The notes under the pieces are model-generated. The model saw nothing but the letters and a program-made list of their open reading frames with translations. It was not told where the DNA came from and made no database searches. The position numbers and the translations under genes were made by a program. A DNA stretch of 64,000 nt from Mycetocola zhujimingii (GTDB lineage Bacteria; Actinomycetota; Actinomycetes; Actinomycetales; Microbacteriaceae): assembly GCF_003065425.1 (NCBI RefSeq), contig NZ_CP026949.1, positions 186,001-250,000 of the forward strand, read 5' to 3'. Positions 58,339-64,000 of this stretch are shown here, one piece after another (position 1 is the first letter of the stretch; every line of letters begins with the position of its first letter).

Positions 58339-59252
58339 GTCATAACTCGCTTCGTGCCTCGTGCTTGTATGAGGTAAGCGATCACCGAGACGAACACACC
58401 CATGACGATCGCGACGGTCGCCGCGTAGGGCTGCTGTTGGCCCTGGAACGCTAGGGAGTAGGCGTACAAATTGGGGGTGAAGTAGCTGCTGACCACGTTG
58501 GGGGCTAGTGTCTGCAGAATGCGCGGCTCATTGAATAGCTGGAAGCTCGCGATGATCGAAAAGATGAGTGCGATCACCAGCGCGCTCCGGATCGCGGGTA
58601 GCTTGATCGATTTGATAACGCGGAATTGACCTGCCCCATCGATGTGGGCGGCCTCGTATAGCGACATCGGGATCACGCGCAGAGCTGCGTAAAAAATGAG
58701 CATGTTGTAGCCGATGAACTGCCACGTCACAATGTTGCCGATCGCGGGAAGGATGAGCCCGGATGAGAACGGATCGGGCAACGTAACGCCGAAAACGTTG
58801 CCGAAGTCGTTCACAAGGCCAAAACGAGGCCCGTACATGAAGCCCCACATCAGCGACGCGACAACACCGGGAACCGCGTACGGCAGGAACACGGCGAGCC
58901 GGAAAAAGTTTTTGCCGTAGAGCCGTCCGCTGTCGAGAGCAAGAGCGGCAAAGAGCGAAATGCCGAGCATCACGGGCACCTGCACTGCGGAGAAGAGCAC
59001 CACCCGCCCGACGGCGCTGAGGAACCGGTCGTCTTGGAAGACGCCGATGTAGTTCTCGATGCCGACAAACTGGGTTCCGCCGATGAACTGGAAGCGGAAG
59101 AACGACAGGTAGATCGCGTAGACCACCGGGGCGATGAACACGACAAGGAACACCAGCATGAACGGGCCGATGAACCACCACCCGCGCTGAGACGCTCGGT
59201 CGCCGGAGCGGCGCTGCGAGGCGCGAGGCAGGAGCGTGGGTGAGCTCGTCAT
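58335..59252 (-). CDS. Sugar ABC transporter permease (MalF type)
   Basis: 305 residues, six spans. Starts with a basic cytoplasmic segment, then WWFIGPFMLVFLVVFIAPVV. The EAA loop is LYEAAHIDGAGQFRVIKSIKLPAIRS. Coupled at both ends by 4-base overlaps: with the IclR gene upstream and the second permease downstream. The operon thus starts with its own regulator. Confidence 0.92.
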   Translation of the reverse strand: MTSSPTLLPRASQRRSGDRASQRGWWFIGPFMLVFLVVFIAPVVYAIYLSFFRFQFIGGTQFVGIENYIGVFQDDRFLSAVGRVVLFSAVQVPVMLGISLFAALALDSGRLYGKNFFRLAVFLPYAVPGVVASLMWGFMYGPRFGLVNDFGNVFGVTLPDPFSSGLILPAIGNIVTWQFIGYNMLIFYAALRVIPMSLYEAAHIDGAGQFRVIKSIKLPAIRSALVIALIFSIIASFQLFNEPRILQTLAPNVVSSYFTPNLYAYSLAFQGQQQPYAATVAIVMGVFVSVIAYLIQARGTKRVMT

Positions 59253-60106
59253 GCGTCGGTCCCCCCGTCGGCGACGATGTTCAAAGCCGAGTGCAGCGGC
59301 ATCGTCGGCAGCATTGCTCGCGGCACCTTCTCGAGCTGGGAGACGACTTCGGCGAGCAGTGGGAGCACCTCTTGGACGCGCTCGGGGGTGAGCTGCACGG
59401 TTGGCCCGGCGATGCTCACAGCGCCGAGCGGCCGGCCGGACTCCCGATCAACAACGGCCTTGGCCACGGCAGAGATGCCAAGCTCATAGCTGTCGTGCAC
59501 CGAAGCCCAGCCCTGCGACCGAGCACGGCTGAGCGTCTCGAGGATCTGCGAGACGCTCGCGGGAAGGTTCGGCCCGGTCTCGTGGCGCGGCGCCACATGG
59601 CGACGCAGGGCGAGGCTCATGGCCTCCTCCTCAGGCAGGCGCGAGAGCCAGGCGACCCCGGTCGCCGTTGAAACGAGCGGCACCTCGGCGGCGTGGTCGG
59701 GATCGAACCGCAGACCCGATCGGGCCCCTTGCCGCTTGGCGACCCACACGAGGCGGTCATCCTCGGCGAGGGCCAGACGAACAAGCTGTCCGGTGTCGTC
59801 GGCGAGCGATTCCAGAAGCGGGAGGGCAAGACTCGTCAAGGAGTTCGTAGAGAGGAACTGCATCCCGAGAATCGGTAGGGCGAGGGTCAGCTGGTAGTTG
59901 CCTGTCATGGCATCTTGCCGCACGTAACCATCGACGATGAGGTTTTGGAGCGTCCGATGTGCGCCGCTTTTGGGCGTCTCGAGCAGTTCGGCGAGATGCA
60001 TGAGCGGTAGACCTTCGGGCGCCTCCGCGAGTATCGAGAGGACCGCCAGTCCTTTGGAAAGTGCGCCTTGACCGCTCATTGTCCTCGCCATTCTTCCGGG
60101 CCTCAT
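59249..60106 (-). CDS. IclR-family transcriptional regulator
   Basis: 285 residues. N-terminal winged helix-turn-helix (GALSKGLAVLSILAEAPEGLP, then LAELLETPKSGAHRTLQNLIVDG), C-terminal IclR effector domain (SLALPLLESLADDTGQLVRLAL; GISAVAKAVVDRESGRPLGAVSIAGP). First gene of the island operon, so it governs its own expression and that of transporter and hydrolases. The three phased sites at 60135-60187, upstream of its start, are the obvious target. The start is uncertain: ATG 60106, 60091 and 60079 are in frame; 60106 is given. TAGCGT at 60121-60126 (minus strand) may be the -10. Confidence 0.9.
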   Translation of the reverse strand: MRPGRMARTMSGQGALSKGLAVLSILAEAPEGLPLMHLAELLETPKSGAHRTLQNLIVDGYVRQDAMTGNYQLTLALPILGMQFLSTNSLTSLALPLLESLADDTGQLVRLALAEDDRLVWVAKRQGARSGLRFDPDHAAEVPLVSTATGVAWLSRLPEEEAMSLALRRHVAPRHETGPNLPASVSQILETLSRARSQGWASVHDSYELGISAVAKAVVDRESGRPLGAVSIAGPTVQLTPERVQEVLPLLAEVVSQLEKVPRAMLPTMPLHSALNIVADGGTDA

Positions 60107-60134
60107 TGCTGGCTGTGCAGAACGCTAGCCGAAA

Positions 60135-60187
60135 ATGGAATTAAGTTCTACTGTGAAACCGAGTTTCACTCTGAAACAAAGTTCCGG
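60135..60187. promoter_or_regulatory. Three phased operator copies before the island operon
   Basis: ATGGAATTAAGTTCTAC (60135-60151), GTGAAACCGAGTTTCAC (60153-60169, perfect 7-base arms) and CTGAAACAAAGTTCCGG (60171-60187) are spaced exactly 18 bases. Positions TG.AA...AGTT are kept in all three. The first copy would overlap the -35 region. Likely IclR binding sites. Confidence 0.65.
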
Positions 60188-60415
60188 TTTTACCTCATGC
60201 TACGAAACTCTGGCAGCGGGTACCGTCATGGGCGTGGCTCGCCGGAGGACGCTGAAGGCCCACGAAACGGACCGAGGGTATGCGACGGCCGCAAAGAGTG
60301 CCGCGGGTATCTCAGTTTTGGGCGGAGGAGCATTCAAAGCTGACGGTGGGTTCCCCCGCTGGTTCGGGAACGACCATCGACGCACCGATAGTTCGGATAT
60401 TGACTGAGGCGAAGT
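60188..60415. other. Non-coding stretch at the island edge
   Basis: No gene is recognisable. Frames across it have atypical composition and no family resemblance. It lies between the operator array and the start of the broken GNAT gene, so it probably contains the island junction. Confidence 0.4.
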
Positions 60416-60502
60416 GACGGTTTCGCGCCACGAGGTGACGTGGACCTGGGCAATCGCAGGTGCGTCATCGGGATGAGCGGGGCGTATCCGGATCTCGGTC
60501 AT
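60416..60502 (-). pseudogene. GNAT acetyltransferase, 5' remnant
   Basis: From ATG 60502 the frame reads MTEIRIRPAHPDDAPAIAQV then HVTSWRETV, the first ~29 residues of a GNAT N-acetyltransferase (beta-1 and the start of alpha-1). After that resemblance stops, although the frame stays open. The rest of the gene has been removed or replaced, consistent with insertion of the block to its left. Confidence 0.6.
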
Positions 60503-60562
60503 AGGGACACCGTAGCCATCGGCCACTCGCGAGTGACCTGTCCCACTGAATGAAACGCCCAC

Positions 60563-60591
60563 AACCCTTCCCTGTCCAACAGGGCAGGGTT
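60563..60591. promoter_or_regulatory. Inverted repeat upstream of pcaH
   Basis: AACCCTTCCCTG, 5-base loop, CAGGGCAGGGTT: 12-base arms with one mismatch. No T-run in either direction. It lies 110 bases before pcaH and could be an operator or leader hairpin of the pca operon. Confidence 0.4.
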
Positions 60592-60700
60592 ATCAACGAC
60601 CTTCCATTCCGGGGGAGTCCCACCATGCGCGAAGAGCGTCACTGGTCGGATCGGCGCTGCCGGGGCGCACGGCTGCCCGCCTCCGACGAGAAAGGACGTC

Positions 60701-61489
60701 ATGACGAATCAGACGCCAGAAACCCAGACGACGATTTCCGATGAGATCGCGGCGCTGCACGCTGAGCACTCTGCCCGGGCTCGTAACGCAGGCCGTGTGC
60801 TTGCGCCGCACCCACCGCGCAACTTCGCGCCGTATCGCAGCACCGTGCTCCGGCATCCGACCCACGAACTCGTGCGAGCAGATCCGGAAGAGATCGAACT
60901 GGTATCGCCCGCTTTTGGTCACACGGATGTGGCCGCGGAGGAGAACGACCTCACGATTCAGCATGCGGGCGAACCGCTCGGTGAACGCATCATTGTGACC
61001 GGCCGTGTGATGGACGGAGACGGCCGCCCGGTGCGAAACCAGCTCGTCGAGATCTGGCAGGCGAATGCGTCGGGGCGTTACGTCCACAAGCGCGACCAGC
61101 ATCCGGCTCCCCTTGACCCGAACTTCACCGGGGTCGGGCGGTTGATCACAGGCGACAACGGCGAGTACCGGCTCACGACCATCAAGCCGGGCGCCTACCC
61201 CTGGAAGAACCACCGCAATGCCTGGCGGCCGGCGCACATCCACTTCTCGTTCTTCGGTTCCGCGTTCACGCAGCGGCTGATCACCCAGATGTACTTCCCC
61301 GGCGACCCGCTGTTCGGGCTGGATCCGATTTACCAGTCCATCGTCGATCCCGCCGCGAGGGACCGCCTGGTCGCGCGCTATGACCACGACGTCAGCGAAC
61401 CGGAATGGGCGCTCGGCTATCGCTGGGACGTGGTGCTCACCGGACCCCGATCAACCTGGATGGAACCGGAGGATTCCGATCATGCCTGA
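60701..61489 (+). CDS. pcaH: Protocatechuate 3,4-dioxygenase beta subunit
   Basis: 262 residues. The N-terminal PPRNFAPYRSTVLRHPTHEL is typical of PcaH. The intradiol dioxygenase core follows: IIVTGRVMDGDGRPVRNQLVEIWQANASGRY, then NAWRPAHIHFSFFG with two of the Fe3+ ligands (His-x-His) preceded by the ligand tyrosines. With the alpha subunit it cleaves protocatechuate to 3-carboxy-cis,cis-muconate. GAAAGGA lies before ATG 60701. First gene of the pca operon; overlaps pcaG by 8 bases. Confidence 0.95.
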   Translation: MTNQTPETQTTISDEIAALHAEHSARARNAGRVLAPHPPRNFAPYRSTVLRHPTHELVRADPEEIELVSPAFGHTDVAAEENDLTIQHAGEPLGERIIVTGRVMDGDGRPVRNQLVEIWQANASGRYVHKRDQHPAPLDPNFTGVGRLITGDNGEYRLTTIKPGAYPWKNHRNAWRPAHIHFSFFGSAFTQRLITQMYFPGDPLFGLDPIYQSIVDPAARDRLVARYDHDVSEPEWALGYRWDVVLTGPRSTWMEPEDSDHA

Positions 61490-62057
61490 AACATCACCAG
61501 GCCAGACGCCGTCACAGACGGTCGGCCCGTTCTTCGGTTACGCCCTGCCGTACCCCGGTGGTCCGCAGGTCGCAGCCCCGTGGCACGCCGACGGCATCCG
61601 TTTTCACGGCACTGTCTCCGACGGCGCGGGTGATCCCATTCCCGACGCCATCGTCGAAATCTGGCACGCGGATGCCTCGGGGCAGGTGATTTCCGAGCGA
61701 GGGAGCCTCGACCGGGACGGTTACACAGTGACAGGTTTCGGTCGCACCGCCGTCGACAGGGCAGGCAACTACAGCTTCTCGACCATCAAACCGGGTCCGA
61801 CCCGGCCGGATGCCGCGCCCTATATCCTCGTCACGGTCTTTGCCCGCGGCCTGACCCACCACCTGTTCACCCGCGCGTACTTTGGAGACGAGTCCGAACG
61901 CAACGACGCTGACCCTCTCCTCGGTCGAGTGGATCCGGCGCGTCGGGACACGTTGATCGCCGCCCGGGATGCCGAGAGGAGCTACCGTTTCGATATACGA
62001 CTGCAGGGCGACGGCGAAACCGTCTTCCTGAATTTCGATGCGGAGATTCATGGCTGA
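61482..62057 (+). CDS. pcaG: Protocatechuate 3,4-dioxygenase alpha subunit
   Basis: 191 residues. Starts PGQTPSQTVGPFFGYALPYP, diagnostic of PcaG, followed by the intradiol core DAIVEIWHADASGQV and FSTIKPGPTR. It lacks the Fe ligands, as alpha subunits do, and forms the heterodimer with PcaH. It overlaps pcaH and pcaB by 8 bases each, ensuring balanced translation. Confidence 0.95.
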   Translation: MPETSPGQTPSQTVGPFFGYALPYPGGPQVAAPWHADGIRFHGTVSDGAGDPIPDAIVEIWHADASGQVISERGSLDRDGYTVTGFGRTAVDRAGNYSFSTIKPGPTRPDAAPYILVTVFARGLTHHLFTRAYFGDESERNDADPLLGRVDPARRDTLIAARDAERSYRFDIRLQGDGETVFLNFDAEIHG

Positions 62058-63249
62058 GCATCCGACTGCGGAGGCGACGGACTGGGGACTGCTTGAACCC
62101 CTCGCCGTCACCGCTGCGGTCACATCGGACGACGCCGTCCTCGAGGCTCTCGTGGAGGTGGAGCGCGCTTTGGTTCTTGCGCGTGGCCGCATCATTGGCA
62201 AAGACCTCAGCGAGGTGGCCCAGGCGTTGCAGGGCGCGCAGCTCGACCGGGCCGAGTTGATCTCGGGGGCCCGCACGGGCGGTGTGCCCGTCATCCCGCT
62301 GGTGATCCAGCTCCGTGCGCTCGCCGAGTCAGCGGTCCCCGGCTCTGGCGCTCACGTCCACCAGGGTGCGACGAGCCAGGACATCCTCGATACCGCTCTG
62401 ATGCTCGTCGCGAAGAGGGCTCTCGGCGTTGCCCGGGAGCGCCTCCGCACCGCCGGCGAGAGCCTCGTTGCACTGGCCATCGGCGAGCGATACACGATTT
62501 CGATCGCCCGAACGCTCGGGCAGCACGCCGCCCAGAGCACGGTGGGGGTGTCTGTCGCCGGCTGGCTCGACGGTATCGCCGCGGCGATGGATGCTTTGGC
62601 CGAGGCCGGTTTTCCGGTGCAGCTCGGTGGTGCGGTTGGCACCGGCGAGGACTTCGACCGTGAGGCAGACGTTCCGCACACGGCAGACCGAGTGCGCTCC
62701 GCGCTGGCTGAGCAGCTGGGACTCGACGACCCCGAGCGCTCCTGGCACACGGAGCGGAGCCACGTTCTCCGTGTTGCATCGGCCGCTGCCCTTGTCACCA
62801 CCGCCCTCGGGCGTATCGGACGGGACGTGGCATTTCTTGCGCGCACCGAGATCGGCGAAGCATCGCTCGGCGCGACGGGGGGATCCTCGGCGATGCCGCA
62901 CAAGCGCAACCCGGTTGATGCCGTGCTTCTCACGGCAAACGGGTTGCGGGTGCCTGGCCTGGTGGCGACCGTGCACTCAGCAGCGCTCGCGCAGGACGCC
63001 AGACCGGCGGGGGAGTGGCACGCCGAATGGTCAGCATTTCGTGGTCTCCTGCGGCTTGCCGTCGAGAGTTCGGATGCCGCTGCATCGATGTTCGCGCGCC
63101 TCAGCTTTGACCGGTCAGCGGTCGAGGCGAATCGCCTCCTGAGCCCCGATCTCGAGCGGGATGCCGCAGCCACTCGCGTCGCATCCGACCGCATCATCGA
63201 GTCGGCCATCGGCCGCTTTCGAGCCGTAGAACGCAAGGAGCAGCGATGA
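62050..63249 (+). CDS. pcaB: 3-carboxy-cis,cis-muconate cycloisomerase
   Basis: 399 residues, fumarase/aspartase superfamily. HVHQGATSQDILDTALML and the signature GGSSAMPHKRNPVDAVLL (catalytic Ser loop) are intact. It closes carboxymuconate to 4-carboxymuconolactone, the second step after PcaHG. ATG 62050 with GGAG 7 bases upstream is preferred to ATG 62038. pcaD follows with a 4-base overlap. Confidence 0.95.
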   Translation: MAEHPTAEATDWGLLEPLAVTAAVTSDDAVLEALVEVERALVLARGRIIGKDLSEVAQALQGAQLDRAELISGARTGGVPVIPLVIQLRALAESAVPGSGAHVHQGATSQDILDTALMLVAKRALGVARERLRTAGESLVALAIGERYTISIARTLGQHAAQSTVGVSVAGWLDGIAAAMDALAEAGFPVQLGGAVGTGEDFDREADVPHTADRVRSALAEQLGLDDPERSWHTERSHVLRVASAAALVTTALGRIGRDVAFLARTEIGEASLGATGGSSAMPHKRNPVDAVLLTANGLRVPGLVATVHSAALAQDARPAGEWHAEWSAFRGLLRLAVESSDAAASMFARLSFDRSAVEANRLLSPDLERDAAATRVASDRIIESAIGRFRAVERKEQR

Positions 63250-64000
63250 CCGTTCCCCGCCTGATCGGCTCGATCACGCCGGCCGCACCCGTAGCCACAG
63301 CGAGCGAACTGCTCGTGCTGTTGCCGTCGCTCGGCACAACCACCGCGGTGTGGGACGGCGTCGTTGCGGAACTCTCTCGGGCGTTGCCTCACGTCCGCAT
63401 TCTCCGCGTCGACCTCCCGGGGCATGGCGCCAGTCCATCGACGCGCGAGCCGTTCGGCATCGCTGACCTCGCCGAGGCGACGCTCCGAATTGTCGACGAA
63501 CTCGGCGGCGGCCGGTTCCATGTCGCCGGGATCTCACTCGGCGGCACGATCGCCCTCGAGCTCGCCGCGACCCATCCGGAACGGCTGCTGAGTCTGGCGT
63601 TATTCTGCAGCGGTTCCCGCATCGGCGACGCCGACGGCTGGGCAGAACGCGGAGCCGAGGTCCGACGGTCAGGAACGGCATCCCTCGTCACCGGCAGCGC
63701 CGCACGCTGGTACGCACCGGGCTACCTCGAGAACAACCCCAACGGCCAGGGGGCCAGGGGCCTCGGCACTCTCGTCGAGGTGGACGACGAGTCATACGCT
63801 CTGTGCACGGATGCCCTGGGGCGTTTCGACCGGACATCCTCACTCGGCGGTATCGAGGTAGACGCTCTGCTCGTGAGCGGGGAGCACGACCAGGTCACGA
63901 CCACCGCCTCGATGAAAGCCGTGGCAGAGGCGATGCCCCGCGCACGTTTCGCTGAGCTGCCCGGCGCATCACACCTCGCTCCGCTCGAAAAGCCCGCCGA
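63246..64000 (+). CDS. pcaD: 3-oxoadipate enol-lactonase (partial, runs off the window)
   Basis: First 251 residues of an alpha/beta hydrolase: LLVLLPSLGTTTAVWDGVV (oxyanion), RVDLPGHGASPS, the nucleophile elbow VAGISLGGTIALELA (Ser about 98), the Asp strand LLVSGEHDQVTT and the His in LPGASHLAPLE. PcaD hydrolyses 3-oxoadipate enol-lactone to 3-oxoadipate. In many actinobacteria it is fused to carboxymuconolactone decarboxylase (PcaC/PcaL); the fusion point would lie beyond base 64000, so this is open. No stop codon inside the window. Confidence 0.92.
   Translation, partial: MTVPRLIGSITPAAPVATASELLVLLPSLGTTTAVWDGVVAELSRALPHVRILRVDLPGHGASPSTREPFGIADLAEATLRIVDELGGGRFHVAGISLGGTIALELAATHPERLLSLALFCSGSRIGDADGWAERGAEVRRSGTASLVTGSAARWYAPGYLENNPNGQGARGLGTLVEVDDESYALCTDALGRFDRTSSLGGIEVDALLVSGEHDQVTTTASMKAVAEAMPRARFAELPGASHLAPLEKPA

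Larger units (their letters stand above)
48978..60415. mobile_element. Putative acquired catabolic island (no integrase seen)
   Basis: The block begins right after tRNA-Arg and ends at a truncated GNAT gene. Reasons: all coding genes on the minus strand, the word GGATGCC/GGCATCC about 3-6 times rarer than in both flanks, several broken genes inside, and a tRNA at one edge. Against: no integrase or transposase and no direct repeat of the tRNA 3' end found by eye at the right edge. Limits are approximate. Confidence 0.4.

Noticed and set aside
60135-60407. 90-codon plus-strand frame over the island edge
   Set aside because: It runs through the operator array, has no ribosome site or family resemblance, and its composition is not gene-like.
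60188-60560. Duplicate of the tRNA-Arg 3' end as an attR site
   Set aside because: I looked for TTCGAATCCCTTCGGGCGCA or a recognisable part and found none; integration by a tRNA-directed integrase remains unproven.

Overview
The window comes from a high-GC actinobacterium, most likely a member of the Microbacteriaceae. Support: the 16S/23S sequence character, a 16S-23S spacer without tRNA genes, strong G/C third-position bias, frequent GTG/TTG starts, leaderless -10/start spacings, actinobacterial families (DUF5997, cebEFG-type sugar uptake, PF06259 hydrolase, LCP proteins, LPXTG anchoring) and sugar ABC transporters without their own ATPase. No genus is claimed.

Layout. 0.2-5.7 kb: a complete rrn operon (16S-23S-5S) ending in three tandem terminators. 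5.8-6.35 kb: four copies of an imperfectly palindromic ~60-base repeat. 6.4-15 kb: a marR/MFS pair with tandem operators, an alpha/beta hydrolase, a histidine phosphatase, a three-gene run (lipoate ligase, solitary DNA methyltransferase, LLM flavin oxidoreductase) and sufS-sufU. 14.8-20.8 kb: a beta-glucoside/cellobiose locus in the order of cebE-cebF-cebG-bglC-cebR, with a clear promoter and two perfect 14-base palindromic operators. 20.9-29.4 kb: two secreted lipoproteins, pgm, a secreted hydrolase, pheA, a small membrane protein, a frameshifted membrane gene and gdhA. 29.4-31 kb: a DUF559-type gene flanked on both sides by 29-base tandem arrays of the same repeat family. 31-38 kb: lipid kinase, serS, HAD phosphatase, two tRNA-Ser genes interleaved with two LCP wall-glycopolymer ligases, and a DedA protein. 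38.2-42.3 kb: an Fe3+/phosphonate-class ABC importer. 42.5-48.8 kb: an LPXTG wall protein, a DUF5997/LysR-domain pair, a ferritin-like/VIT1 metal exporter behind a recognisable yybP-ykoY (Mn2+) riboswitch, a small zinc-ribbon protein, and a marR-emrB drug-efflux operon with tandem operators.

49-60.4 kb, directly behind a tRNA-Arg gene, looks like an acquired and partly decayed catabolic island. It holds an IclR regulator with three 18-base-phased operator copies, a two-permease sugar ABC importer with its binding protein, a GH35-like DUF5597 enzyme, remnants of an SDR and a CoA-transferase fused out of frame, a DUF993 aldolase-like protein, a DenD-like dehydrogenase and a GH43 glycosidase. 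A word that is very common in the flanking chromosome (GGATGCC/GGCATCC) is scarce here, and a broken GNAT gene lies at the right edge. From 60.7 kb to the end, protocatechuate 3,4-dioxygenase and the next beta-ketoadipate steps (pcaH-G-B-D) run off the window.

Best candidates for something undescribed: (1) the TGCTCGGCCAGAAA repeat family and its bracketing of a DUF559 nuclease-like gene, (2) the island pathway around DUF993, DenD, GH43 and DUF5597, with its phased triple operator, and (3) the metal exporter behind the Mn riboswitch. All calls come from reading the sequence; no database search was run.
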